Of a stretch of DNA of 64,000 bases, positions 28,523 through 37,189 are shown in pieces (the first letter of the stretch is position 1; every line of letters begins with the position of its first letter). The notes under the pieces are model-generated. The model ran no database searches. It was given only the letters and a program-made list of their open reading frames with translations, and was not told the DNA's origin. A program made the translations under genes and the position numbers. This stretch comes from Gemmobacter serpentinus. GTDB lineage: Bacteria > Pseudomonadota > Alphaproteobacteria > Rhodobacterales > Rhodobacteraceae. The stretch is taken from NCBI RefSeq assembly GCF_008973825.1, contig NZ_WCHR01000020.1, forward strand, positions 62,001-126,000. The letters are read 5' to 3'.

Positions 28523-29545
28523 TCATTCCGCCGCGATACGGATGGGCGCTTGCGCCAGTTCGGCGCGCTTGGCCGCCACGTCGATATCGTAAAGCCGCGC
28601 CGCATTGAGGCCGAGGATCTTCTCCTTGATCTCGTCGGTCAGCTGCACGCCGCGTTCCTGTGCGATATCCTCGGGGATCTGGAAATCCCAGAACTTTTCC
28701 ACCAGCCATTGCGGCGTCCAGATCGCGTAATCCGACCCGAACAGGATCTTCTCCGGCCCGATCCAGAACAGAAGTTCGGAAATAATCTCGGCAAAGTAGC
28801 GCGGGCGCGAATGGATGAAGGGAAGCGCCACGGCGAGGCCGCCATAGACGTTCGACTCCTGGGTCGCGATCCAGCAGAAATCGTCCAGACGCGGCAGGCC
28901 GCAATGTTCGATGATCCAGTTCAGGCCGAGGAAATCGGTCGCCGCATCATCCACATCGCCCACCGCAAAGGCATCTTTCGACAGCGGCCGGATGGTCGGG
29001 CCTTTATGGACATGGATGTTCTTGATCCCGAGCTTCTCGCAAAGCTCGAAGCACTTATAGGCCGAGGGATCGGTCAGCTTCCAGCCTTTGGAATCCCCGT
29101 TCCATTCGGCAGTATACATCTTGACCCCTTTGATATCGAAGGTCTCTTTCATGTAATGGATGTATTCCAGCGCCTTTTCGCCATCGCGTGGATCGAAGGA
29201 CCCGTTCACGATGAAACGACCGGGGTTAACCTCTGCCAGCTGGGTCGACCGCTCGATGGAGCTGAACCCTTCCTTGTAGAAATCCTTCAGGTAGGTGGAC
29301 TGGATGATTGCCATGTCATCGGGCCCGTCGATGAACAGATCGCGGTAAACCTGTTCAACCGTCTGCTTCTCGAACTTCTCCTTTTCCCAGAGCTGTTCCT
29401 TCGGGCTCAGCCCTGTGTGATAGGCGTAGAAGCAATCGATGAACTGCTTGCCATGCACATTGCGCTGGTTCTCGGGGCTGCCGTTCCAGAAATGGGTGTG
29501 GCAGTCCAGCACGAAGATCTCTTTGCCGTCGGGTGTCTTGAACAT
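28523..29545 (-). CDS. Amidohydrolase-family protein of the mim operon
   Basis: 340 residues from ATG 29545 (GGGAGG upstream). An amidohydrolase-2 TIM-barrel protein: the metal-binding D-C-H-T-H-F-W lies at residues 14-20, a second histidine in N-I-H-V-H-K-G, another in I-I-E-H-C-G-L-P, and an aspartate in L-F-G-S-D-Y-A-I-W. The same gene follows mimD/prmD in actinobacterial propane monooxygenase operons, where it is needed for or linked to activity, but its reaction is not established. Tight spacing to the MIP18 gene indicates cotranscription. Confidence 0.88.
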   Translation of the reverse strand: MFKTPDGKEIFVLDCHTHFWNGSPENQRNVHGKQFIDCFYAYHTGLSPKEQLWEKEKFEKQTVEQVYRDLFIDGPDDMAIIQSTYLKDFYKEGFSSIERSTQLAEVNPGRFIVNGSFDPRDGEKALEYIHYMKETFDIKGVKMYTAEWNGDSKGWKLTDPSAYKCFELCEKLGIKNIHVHKGPTIRPLSKDAFAVGDVDDAATDFLGLNWIIEHCGLPRLDDFCWIATQESNVYGGLAVALPFIHSRPRYFAEIISELLFWIGPEKILFGSDYAIWTPQWLVEKFWDFQIPEDIAQERGVQLTDEIKEKILGLNAARLYDIDVAAKRAELAQAPIRIAAE

Positions 29546-29662
29546 AAGGGTCCTCCCTGGATTTTGTCTTGGTAAGGGCTGTCGGATGCTGGCCGCGCGT
29601 CTGCCTTGCGGGTGCTGCCGCGCGGTGGCAACGGGGTGCCCGAAGGCACCCCGCACGGGCGG

Positions 29663-30034
29663 TCAGATATAGGCGAAGACCTCGTCCATATCGCCGAACA
29701 GGATCACCGTGTTGTCATCGATCCGCACCATGCGCCCGTAATGGGTCGAGGTGTTGACCTCGAAAATCTCGGCCGTCATCTCGCGGCCCAGATATTCGCT
29801 GATGTCATCCATCTTGAAGATCAGCTTGCCCTCGCCGTCGATGCGGATGGTGGCCGGGTTATAGGTCACCGTCACCTTCGGGTCCTGATCCATGTATTCG
29901 GCGATGGCGCGGGCCTCGACCGAGTCATTCATGGTGACGCCGCATTCATGCGAGATTTCGCGGCTGCTGAGGTCGATGTCCTTCATGGACTTGAAGATAT
30001 TGCTCTTCGTGCTGTCGCGTGCTGTGCTGGACAT
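29663..30034 (-). CDS. mimD: Monooxygenase coupling (effector) protein MimD
   Basis: 123 residues of the MmoB/DmpM family of small cofactor-less regulatory proteins (A-I-A-E-Y-M, V-T-Y-N-P-A-T-I-R-I-D-G-E-G-K-L). It binds the hydroxylase and gates electron transfer and substrate access. It starts 12 bp after the mimC stop. Confidence 0.92.
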   Translation of the reverse strand: MSSTARDSTKSNIFKSMKDIDLSSREISHECGVTMNDSVEARAIAEYMDQDPKVTVTYNPATIRIDGEGKLIFKMDDISEYLGREMTAEIFEVNTSTHYGRMVRIDDNTVILFGDMDEVFAYI

Positions 30035-30046
30035 GGGTCTCTCCTC

Positions 30047-31105
30047 TCAGCGGCTCAGGCCGATTTCGCCCAGGATCTGCGCCAGCCGCTCATGCGAGGC
30101 GGCCTGTGCATCGGCGAAGGACACGGGTTTGGAATGGGGCTGCGACCAGACAGGTTGCAGCGCGGTCGCGGCGCGGTCGGCCAGATCGCCGTGCTTCTTG
30201 ACCCAGGACTGGAACAGCGCGCGGTTATGGGCCCCGTGCTTTTCGTCGTGAACCAGCAGGTAGATCAGGTCGATCGTATTGGCGAGATTGCGCTCGTAAT
30301 CGGCTTCGGCCGCCGAGATCACCGGGGGCGTGATAAAGTCATTATTCGCCGCCGCCGCCTGCATCAAAAAGCCCGAGCGGAACAATTCGCCCACCAGCGG
30401 CTCGAAGATCAGGTTGATGGCGAAATACTGCTCCAGATAGTCTTCGGACCCCATGATCGACTCGATCGCCAGGCGGCAGGGCTGCCAGGCCGGATCCTCC
30501 AGCCAGGCCTTCTTGCCCAGCTCGTCATCCCAGCCTTCGATATCCATGCCGATCTCGGCCAGATAGAGCGTGATGTCCTGCGCCAGCCGCATCTTGTAGG
30601 ACGAATTGGTCAGCGTGGCATTGTTGATCATCTGGGTATAGCCATAGCGCTGCGCCTGCATCAGCGAAGTGCCAAGGCCAAACTCGGCATGTTTCCACGC
30701 GCCCAGATGCGTCTGCAGAACCTTTTGCCAGACCCTGTCGAACACCAGATGCGCGCCGGCCTTGCGGGCATTGCCGATGACGGCCTGCACCATGGTCTCG
30801 ATCTTCGACTGGCGCTGATAATGGGTGCGTTCCCATTCCTGATCCGGCGCGCGGAAGGCGTGCCAGTTCGAGGACAGCGCCCTGGTATTGTCCTTGGTAT
30901 AGGCACCCTTGCCATTGCCGAAGCTGATGATCCAGTCCTGGATCAGATAGCGTTCGGGATCGGGCTGCACGTCAACCGTGACATCCTCGTAATGGGTGGC
31001 CCGCTTGCCGCGCGGTTCGAAGTAATTGTATTTGCGGCTGGTCGATCCCGCGAAGATCGCAGAGCCGGCGGCCCCTGATCCGGTAGCGGTGGCTGTTGCT
31101 GCCAT
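30047..31105 (-). CDS. mimC: Monooxygenase hydroxylase small (beta) subunit MimC
   Basis: 352 residues, all-helical, ferritin-like beta subunit of soluble di-iron monooxygenases (R-K-Y-N-Y-F-E-P-R-G-K-R-A-T-H-Y-E-D-V-T, typical N-terminal segment). It lacks the di-iron ligand motifs, as expected for the non-catalytic subunit. The order large subunit-reductase-small subunit-coupling protein is that of group 5/6 propane and ketone-type enzymes. Confidence 0.93.
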   Translation of the reverse strand: MAATATATGSGAAGSAIFAGSTSRKYNYFEPRGKRATHYEDVTVDVQPDPERYLIQDWIISFGNGKGAYTKDNTRALSSNWHAFRAPDQEWERTHYQRQSKIETMVQAVIGNARKAGAHLVFDRVWQKVLQTHLGAWKHAEFGLGTSLMQAQRYGYTQMINNATLTNSSYKMRLAQDITLYLAEIGMDIEGWDDELGKKAWLEDPAWQPCRLAIESIMGSEDYLEQYFAINLIFEPLVGELFRSGFLMQAAAANNDFITPPVISAAEADYERNLANTIDLIYLLVHDEKHGAHNRALFQSWVKKHGDLADRAATALQPVWSQPHSKPVSFADAQAASHERLAQILGEIGLSR

Positions 31106-31157
31106 TGGTCTTTCCTCCCTGGGTGGTTTGGTTCACTCGATGAGCGGTCGGGCCGTG

Positions 31158-32216
31158 CTAGTGACCCGACGAACCGGACGTCGTGGTGAACTTGTCGTAG
31201 AAAATCCGCTCGCTTTCGAAATCGAGCATGAAGAGCGTCGGCGTCAGCGCGTCGATCATCGGCGGCGGACCGCAGGCATAGACATCGCCCTGCCCTTCCA
31301 GACCCAGCTCGCGCAGTTTGCGGTCGACCGCCTCATGAACAAAGCCGGTCTCGCCGTTCCAGCCGCTGCCCTCGGGGGCGTGTGACAGGACCGGAATGAA
31401 TTCGACCGAAGGGTTGGTCGCGGTGATTGCGGCCAGCCGCTCCAGATGGAACAGGTCGTCCTCGGTGCGCGCGCCATAAAAGAAATAGACCGGCCGGTCC
31501 TCGCCGCTTTCGATATGGTCATGCAGGATCGACCAGACCGGCGACATGCCCGACCCCGCGCCCACCAGCACCACCGGACCCTCGCGACCCTCGCGGCGGA
31601 AACACATGCCATAGGGGCCGGTCACCGTCACTTTTGCTCCGGCCCGGATTCCTCCGCTGTCGAGCTGGTTGGAGAATTTTCCTTCCGGGTATTTCTTGAT
31701 GATGAAGGAGAGTTTTTGGGTTTCGCTCGGCGGATTTGCCATGGAGAACGAACGCGTGATCGTCTCCCCTTCTTCGGTGGTGACCGTGATGTCGACATAC
31801 TGACCCGCCCAGAACTTGAGCGGCGCGTTCAGCTCAATCTCGACGCCGCGAATGTCATGCGTGAGTTTCTGGAAATCCGTGATCTGTCCGTCGAACTGTT
31901 TGACGGGGATGGATTTCGACAGCACCTCCTCATCGTAGTTCAGAAGGTCGATCGTCAGGTTGTCGAAAGCCTTTGCGCGGCACATCAGGATCTGGCCGGA
32001 ATCCCGGTCGCCATCATTCAGCGCGAAGGTGGAATATTTCAGCATCTCGACTTCACCGTCGAGCAGCACGCATTTGCAGGCGGAACATTGCCCCTCCTTG
32101 CATCCGTGGGGCAGCGCGATCCCCTGGCGGAATGCGGCATCAAGGACGGTTTCGTCTTCCTCGACCTCGAATTCCACGCCCACGGGTTCAAGCCTTACGG
32201 TGTAAACCTCTCCCAT
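31158..32216 (-). CDS. mimB: Monooxygenase reductase MimB (2Fe-2S, FAD, NADH)
   Basis: 352 residues. A plant-type ferredoxin domain supplies Cys39, Cys44, Cys47 and Cys79; the FAD motif R-S-F-S lies at 155-158 and the nucleotide-binding G-A-G-S-G-M-S-P at 219-226. It passes electrons from NADH to the hydroxylase. It is separated from mimA by 100 bp containing a stable hairpin. Confidence 0.95.
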   Translation of the reverse strand: MGEVYTVRLEPVGVEFEVEEDETVLDAAFRQGIALPHGCKEGQCSACKCVLLDGEVEMLKYSTFALNDGDRDSGQILMCRAKAFDNLTIDLLNYDEEVLSKSIPVKQFDGQITDFQKLTHDIRGVEIELNAPLKFWAGQYVDITVTTEEGETITRSFSMANPPSETQKLSFIIKKYPEGKFSNQLDSGGIRAGAKVTVTGPYGMCFRREGREGPVVLVGAGSGMSPVWSILHDHIESGEDRPVYFFYGARTEDDLFHLERLAAITATNPSVEFIPVLSHAPEGSGWNGETGFVHEAVDRKLRELGLEGQGDVYACGPPPMIDALTPTLFMLDFESERIFYDKFTTTSGSSGH

Positions 32217-32283
32217 TCTGTCCGGCCTCCCCGCCGTCAGTCCAGCAACCCAAAGGCTGCCCTCGGTCCATTCTGTTGAAAGA

Positions 32284-32305
32284 CGGGGGCCGGGTCCGGC
32301 CCCCG
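32284..32305 (-). other. Hairpin in the mimA-mimB gap
   Basis: CGGGGGCCGG (32284-32293) and its complement (32296-32305) form a GC-rich stem with a minimal loop directly after the mimA stop. No T-run. Likely an RNA-stabilising or attenuating element that raises mimA over mimB expression. Confidence 0.55.
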
Positions 32306-32316
32306 CCCGCCTGCGA

Positions 32317-33984
32317 TCAGTTGCAGGGATTGATGGTGAAGCCCGCCTGATATTCGGCGATATGCTTGGCCCGCGCCTCGGGGGTCATTTCGCGCAGCAG
32401 GGTCAGCGGCGACAGCAGGGTATGGCCGCGCACATCGTCCAGCGTCCACATATCCTTGTTGTCAAAGCGCAAATGCGGCTGCGGCACCAGGGTTTTGCCA
32501 TCGTCACGGACGAAGTTCAGATCCTTGATGGCATCGGCCAGATCCCAACCATGATAGACGGTTTCCCATTCGCGCTTGCCCGAGAACTTGCCCATCGCCG
32601 GCGTCGGACGACCCTGATACTCGTTCGAGAAGGCCTCGACGGCGGTCCAGCGGTCCAGCTCATGCGCAAAGGTGTGCAGTTGGCCGTCGATCTCGTCCAC
32701 CACCATATCCTCGCGGATGAGGCAGGGCACCAGGCAGGACCAGCAGCGATGCGGATAGACGTAGCCGGTTTCCTCGTTGAAGGTGATGACCTTCTGGCCC
32801 GGCTTCGACAGTTTGGCATACCATTTCCAGAAGTCGCCGAATTCGGCATACCAGCCCGGATACTTGTGCTCGAACCATTCGAAGTCCTTGTCGGTCTGGG
32901 CTTCAATCCGCCAGAAGTTCACCGGCCAGCCGACCGCGAAGAACTGCGCGACCTTGTGCACATAATTCTTCTTGGTGATCCGGTTCCAGGCTTCCTGGAC
33001 GTCATCGTGATGCACCTTGATGCCGTATTTCTCGAGCGGCAGCATATAGGTGCGGTAGTAGTCTTCGAAGATCCAGCGGTGCCACATCTCCGCGTAGGAT
33101 TCCTTCTCCTTGTCGCGGTTGGTGGTGCCGTATTCGATCAGCGTGCCAATGGCGGCATCGACGATGGCGTGGTTCTGCCAGAATGCATAGCGCAGGTCGC
33201 GTTCCAGCAGCAGGTGGTTCTCCGGCTCTTTCAGCGCGGCCATCAGCAGCGAGTGGCCATTGCCGATATGGCGGCTTTCATCGGATTGCACCGACAGGAA
33301 CACGGTGGGCAGCGCGTAGTCGCCATTGCGGGCGGCCTCCGACGGCATGGCCACGAAAAGCGTGTTGGTGAAGGCAGTTTCGGCGACCACAGTCAGATAC
33401 ATGCAGGCCGAGGTCATCACGTCGCCGGTGATGAACCCCTCGCCGAACTGGCGACCGATGGTGGTGGCATAGCACTTGCCAAAGGCCTCTTCGGTAATGT
33501 CGAAGCCCGCCGGATCGATATAATTCTCCATATACCACTTCTTCAGGTTCATCTGAATGGTGGAATGGCGGAACTCGTCGACCATCTGCATGGTAAAGCC
33601 GGTGCGCAGATCCTCACCCGGTGCGATGCGCGCGACCATTGCCATGGAGCGCGCCGCCGAGATTTCCGGGAAGGGGATGATCGCCAAGAACAGCTTCATC
33701 CATTCCACCCAACGGGGCTGGACGTTGCGGAACATGTCGCCGCGCAGCGCCGCATCCAGCGCGCCATAGACACGGTTGTCCTTTTCTTCCTGCATCGGGA
33801 AGTAGGAGCGCAGCACCTGCTTCATCGGGTCGCGCGGGGCCTTGGCGATCTTGTAATCGGTCGGGAAGGTCGCGGCTTCCTGAACATAGCTGGGGTTCCA
33901 GCCAAGGTCCGAGATCTTCTTCGTGGCTTCGCCGACCGAGATCCCGCGCTGCGCGGTGATCTTGTTGAGCGTAAGTTGCGTCAT
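32317..33984 (-). CDS. mimA: Monooxygenase hydroxylase large (alpha) subunit MimA
   Basis: 555 residues. The di-iron carboxylate site is visible: Glu107 in F-P-E-I-S-A, Glu137/His140 in D-E-F-R-H, Glu202 in V-A-E-T-A-F and Glu236/His239 in S-D-E-S-R-H. Length and motif context match the MimA/PrmA group of soluble di-iron monooxygenases, which hydroxylate propane at C2, acetone and phenols. First gene of a seven-gene operon. Substrate cannot be fixed from sequence: propane, 2-propanol/acetone or a phenol are the leading options, and the two alcohol dehydrogenases nearby favour an alkane. Confidence 0.95.
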   Translation of the reverse strand: MTQLTLNKITAQRGISVGEATKKISDLGWNPSYVQEAATFPTDYKIAKAPRDPMKQVLRSYFPMQEEKDNRVYGALDAALRGDMFRNVQPRWVEWMKLFLAIIPFPEISAARSMAMVARIAPGEDLRTGFTMQMVDEFRHSTIQMNLKKWYMENYIDPAGFDITEEAFGKCYATTIGRQFGEGFITGDVMTSACMYLTVVAETAFTNTLFVAMPSEAARNGDYALPTVFLSVQSDESRHIGNGHSLLMAALKEPENHLLLERDLRYAFWQNHAIVDAAIGTLIEYGTTNRDKEKESYAEMWHRWIFEDYYRTYMLPLEKYGIKVHHDDVQEAWNRITKKNYVHKVAQFFAVGWPVNFWRIEAQTDKDFEWFEHKYPGWYAEFGDFWKWYAKLSKPGQKVITFNEETGYVYPHRCWSCLVPCLIREDMVVDEIDGQLHTFAHELDRWTAVEAFSNEYQGRPTPAMGKFSGKREWETVYHGWDLADAIKDLNFVRDDGKTLVPQPHLRFDNKDMWTLDDVRGHTLLSPLTLLREMTPEARAKHIAEYQAGFTINPCN

Positions 33985-34248
33985 GCCATGAATCTCCTGA
34001 TGTTGACGGCCTGAACTGGCTTGTTCCGGGCCGGTGGGCGGTTTTTCCGCCCGGGCTTTCCGGCGCAGCCCTTGCAGGCGGCCGGGTCAGGTCACGGCAA
34101 AGGTTTCGGGCAACGCGGCCAGAACCCGAGATCGGCAATACATGTCGCGTGCTGCCGTGCTTCGGTGGCCTCGCTTCTCCTCCCATGTCCTTCGTTCTTG
34201 TGGGGTCCACCCGGGATCGGGCAGCCGCCTTATTGTGCTGGGGATACA

Positions 34249-34264
34249 TGCAGAACCCGTGCCA
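34249..34264 (-). promoter_or_regulatory. Sigma-54 promoter of the mim operon
   Basis: On the minus strand the 16-mer TGGCACGGGTTCTGCA matches the -24/-12 consensus TGGCACG-N4-TTGCA with one mismatch and exactly ten bases between the invariant GG and GC. Transcription would start near 34238, giving a leader of about 250 nt before mimA. Confidence 0.85.
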
Positions 34265-34407
34265 GATCGACGAAACGGGATGTATTTTTTGGGATCAGGA
34301 TCGAGTAAACCAATCAAGTCATTGTATTTTAATAATTTTAATTTCTAGGGAATTTTGGGCGGCATGTGCGGGCACGCCAGAGCGTTGTCCCCGCTGCCGT
34401 TGCAAAA

Positions 34408-34620
34408 CGTTACAGCTGTCACGACCGGGCCGAACAGTGTTGCGCAAAACTGTAACGAACGGGCCGTTACACAGGGCCAGCCCCGCTCCGCGCCACGATT
34501 CGGTGCCGGAATGGCCCGCGGCAGGTGCGGTAAACCCATGCGGCATTGCAGCATGTAACGCGCATCAGCAACTGTAACGGGCCGCCGGAACGGACCGTTA
34601 CAAACGTAACAAAAGTTAAC
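34408..34620. promoter_or_regulatory. Repeated TGTAACG/CGTTACA enhancer sites
   Basis: Sites: imperfect palindrome 34408-34423; TGTAACG 34451-34457 with CGTTACA 34465-34471 (7-nt gap); half site 34554-34560; TGTAACGG 34573-34580 with CCGTTACA 34595-34602 (14-nt gap); partial sites at 34605-34610 and 34615-34620. They lie about 140-370 bp upstream of the sigma-54 promoter, as activator enhancers do. The remaining sequence between 34265 and 34740 has no gene. Confidence 0.75.
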
Positions 34621-34740
34621 GATTTTTCCATTTCAAATCATAATCTTAGGTCCACAAATCTTTGGATGCCGCGCCCCTGCCCTGTTAATCTTGGCGAAGA
34701 TGCCGGCTGTGCCCGGCCTGTTTGCCGAAGGGCCTTTCCC

Positions 34741-35190
34741 ATGTCGGATCCGATGAATCCCGATCAGACACCTTCCCGCAGCACGGCGGCAGCCATGCTT
34801 GCCCGCGCGCCGCAGGATCTGGTCTTCACCATGCGCTTCCTTGGCCAAAGCCAGGAAATTCTGCACAGCCATTTCCGCCGCTTTCTGGAAGATCGGCTGG
34901 CCGAAGCCGGGGTCACGGTGGACAGCCATCCCTTGCTGCCCTTCTTTATCGACAGTCACGCGGTAGAGTTGCGCGAATTTGTCGTGACCGGCGTTTCGCT
35001 GGCCCGCAGCTTTCGTCTGGGCGAGATCGAGATCCTGACCGGCGATGTCGAAACCCTGATGCGCGTCGATATCTGGGATGCCATCGCCTGCCATATCGAC
35101 ATGGCTGAAACCCGCTTTACCGCTGGTATCCAGCGCGTCGTGGACCGGCTGGAGGCCGATGAGGCCGCCCTGCGCAGAACACCATCATGA
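34741..35190 (+). CDS. Uncharacterised 149-residue protein, divergent from mimA
   Basis: ATG 34741 follows AAGGG. Mainly helical: D-L-V-F-T-M-R-F-L-G-Q-S-Q-E-I-L-H-S-H-F-R-R-F-L near the N-terminus, and a central V-D-S-H-P-L-L-P-F-F-I-D-S-H-A-V-E segment with His, Asp and Glu. No signal peptide or membrane segment, and no family recognised. It shares the enhancer region with mimA, so it may be coregulated, although no matching sigma-54 site was found on the plus strand. Confidence 0.7.
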   Translation: MSDPMNPDQTPSRSTAAAMLARAPQDLVFTMRFLGQSQEILHSHFRRFLEDRLAEAGVTVDSHPLLPFFIDSHAVELREFVVTGVSLARSFRLGEIEILTGDVETLMRVDIWDAIACHIDMAETRFTAGIQRVVDRLEADEAALRRTPS

Positions 35191-35196
35191 GCCGGA

Positions 35197-35442
35197 TCAA
35201 TGCACCACGCCAGCAGCGGACGCGCCGGGCAGAAAGCCCCAGATCGCAGCCAGATCCTCGCGCATCTCACGATGCGCGGCCGCAAGGATCTGCACCCTGC
35301 GCCCCTCGTCCAAGGCCGCAAGCTGTTCCTGCACCGCCGCAGCACCCATGGCCCCCACAAGCGGATGATCGGCCCCCAGAAGGGCCCTGGCAGCCCGGCC
35401 AATGGCGGCAAGGAAACGGGTCTCGGGATCGGGCTGCTGCAT
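35197..35442 (-). CDS. Small uncharacterised protein (81 residues)
   Basis: ATG 35442 has AGGAGG seven bases upstream. Ala-rich, helical, with R-F-L-A-A-I-G-R-A-A-R-A-L-L-G and H-R-E-M-R-E-D-L-A-A-I-W-G-F. It converges on the preceding gene (6 bp apart) and is divergent from the next one. The good ribosome site and clean fit between neighbours support a real gene; function unknown. Confidence 0.6.
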   Translation of the reverse strand: MQQPDPETRFLAAIGRAARALLGADHPLVGAMGAAAVQEQLAALDEGRRVQILAAAHREMREDLAAIWGFLPGASAAGVVH

Positions 35443-35503
35443 CGCGGCCTCCTGTCTTCGGGCCCCGGATCGCGGGGCAGAACTCTGACGTATGGGGTGC
35501 AGA

Positions 35504-35800
35504 ATGACCAAGGATCCGCGCAGCGCACAAGATATTTTGGCAGATCAGTTCCGCATCACCGCCGATCTGAGCCAGTTGACCGGCACCTATCATCGTCTGT
35601 TGCAGCGTCAGGCGGCAACGGCCTTTGCCCGGCAAATGCTGGAGGACCGCCCCGGTCCGGGAGCCTCGAACCCAGGACTTGCCGAGGCCGAAGCCGCCGA
35701 GGCGTTTGCCCGGCAAGAGGCCAGCGCGATGGAGGCCCGGATTGCCGATCTGGAACGACACCTTGCTGCCCTTGGGCATGAACTTGCCGCATTGAAATGA
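35504..35800 (+). CDS. Small helical protein (98 residues)
   Basis: ATG 35504 is chosen; an ATG at 35492 is in frame. The protein is strongly helical with a C-terminal coiled-coil-like segment (A-R-I-A-D-L-E-R-H-L-A-A-L-G-H-E-L-A-A-L-K). No family recognised. It is followed after 10 bp by the propeller gene, so the two form an operon and the coiled coil could mediate assembly. Confidence 0.65.
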   Translation: MTKDPRSAQDILADQFRITADLSQLTGTYHRLLQRQAATAFARQMLEDRPGPGASNPGLAEAEAAEAFARQEASAMEARIADLERHLAALGHELAALK

Positions 35801-35810
35801 GGACCCCGAC

Positions 35811-36956
35811 ATGAGCGAAACCGCCACCCGTAAGGCCGCGCCGGATGCGCCCGCCGCATCGCCACAATCCCCCCTGTTCGATCTGTTGGCGCGCAGCTGG
35901 CGGCTTGATGTGCCGGTTGCCGAAATCGCCTTTGATGCGGCTGGCAAGGCCGCGGGCTTTGCGATGGAGGATGGCCGGATCGCATTGATGCCGCTCGAGG
36001 ATGCGGAGTCGCCCCTGCACCGGATGCGGGTCGAGGCCGATAGTGGGCGCAGCACCATCCGCCCGCGCGAAAAGCCCGTGGCGGCACCGATCCTCACGCC
36101 GGAACTGGCGCAAGGGTCCGCAATGCTCGCGGTCTCGGGCAGTATCGGGCTTGTGGCCGCGGGGCAGGATGGCCGCATTCATCGTGTGACGCCGAGGGGG
36201 CAAGTCATCCCGATGACCGGCAAGCCCAGCCCGATCTTCGCATTGGCCTCGGACGGTCTGGGACGGCTGGCCATCGCCCGCGACGGGTGGGTCGACCTGC
36301 ATGATGAAGAAGGCATGGCCCGGCAAAGCGGGCTCTTGACGCCGGGCCCCGCCTCCGCCCTCGCCTTCGCACCGGGCGATGGCACGCTGGCGGTGCTATT
36401 GCCCGATGAACTGTTTCTTGGGCCGCCGCGACAGGGCTATGACAGTCTGCCGCTGGGTGGCCATGGGCCGCTGGCCTTTTCCACCGATGGCGCATGGCTG
36501 GCCGGATCGAACGGCAAGGATGGGTTCTGGCTGTTGCGGCGGGCCGACCGCGCCGTCGCCCGGATCGGCAATTTTCGCGCGCCGCCCGCGGCACTGGCCT
36601 TCAACCGCGCTGCGGGGGCGGTGTTCGCCGCGGGGGCATTCCGTGCCGCAGGTTGGGCGCTGGATACGCCGCCGATCGGGAATGAGACCACTGGTGCCCT
36701 GAAAACCGGCCAATCCGGTCTGGTGCTGATCGAACGGATCGCAGCCCATCCCACGCGCGACCTGATCGCGCTTGGCACGGCGGATGGCGCGGTCTCCATT
36801 GCGCGGGTCGGGCATGGTGCCGAAATGGCGCTGCGACAGGCCGATGGCCATGCGGTGACCGCGCTGCACTGGTCATCGGACGGGCTGCACCTCGCGCTCG
36901 GCACGGCAGGCGGCGAGGCCGCGCTGGTCACGCTGCCGCCACAGATCTTCAAGTGA
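35811..36956 (+). CDS. Beta-propeller (WD40-like) protein
   Basis: 381 residues without signal peptide. Seven or eight degenerate blades of about 40 residues can be traced, for example L-A-F-S-T-D-G-A-W-L-A-G-S, L-A-F-N-R-A-A-G-A-V-F-A-A-G and L-H-W-S-S-D-G-L-H-L-A-L-G-T-A. Such propellers act as scaffolds rather than enzymes. Placed between a coiled-coil protein and a 62-residue protein, in a block between the monooxygenase promoter and the RpoN paralog; it might form a complex with these neighbours. Confidence 0.75.
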   Translation: MSETATRKAAPDAPAASPQSPLFDLLARSWRLDVPVAEIAFDAAGKAAGFAMEDGRIALMPLEDAESPLHRMRVEADSGRSTIRPREKPVAAPILTPELAQGSAMLAVSGSIGLVAAGQDGRIHRVTPRGQVIPMTGKPSPIFALASDGLGRLAIARDGWVDLHDEEGMARQSGLLTPGPASALAFAPGDGTLAVLLPDELFLGPPRQGYDSLPLGGHGPLAFSTDGAWLAGSNGKDGFWLLRRADRAVARIGNFRAPPAALAFNRAAGAVFAAGAFRAAGWALDTPPIGNETTGALKTGQSGLVLIERIAAHPTRDLIALGTADGAVSIARVGHGAEMALRQADGHAVTALHWSSDGLHLALGTAGGEAALVTLPPQIFK

Positions 36957-36990
36957 CCGCCAAGACCCAGACATGACGAAAGGACAGGAT

Positions 36991-37179
36991 ATGACCCAAG
37001 CCGCACAGATGCCGCAAACTGCCGAAGATGCCAGCAAGGATGCTTTTTTCGCCCGGATCGCAGAGGTCTCGCAGGAGATGATCGCGGCCCATGGCAAGGA
37101 TTTCGCCATGGGGACGCTGGTTCTGGCCGCGCGCTGGATCGCCAGCGACAAGATCGGTCCGACCCAGGCGCCACATTAA
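36991..37179 (+). CDS. Small protein (62 residues)
   Basis: ATG 36991 lies eight bases after AAAGGA; ATG 36973 is also in frame. Acidic N-terminus, then A-F-F-A-R-I-A-E-V-S-Q-E-M-I and F-A-M-G-T-L-V-L-A-A-R-W-I-A, an amphipathic helix. Ends 10 bp from the stop of the convergent gene. Function unknown; third gene of the propeller operon. Confidence 0.6.
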   Translation: MTQAAQMPQTAEDASKDAFFARIAEVSQEMIAAHGKDFAMGTLVLAARWIASDKIGPTQAPH

Positions 37180-37189
37180 CCTGACGGCA

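Noticed and set aside
34408-34620. CRISPR-like reading of the TGTAACG repeats
   Set aside because: Units are only 7-8 bp, irregularly spaced and in inverted orientation; no cas genes in the window.
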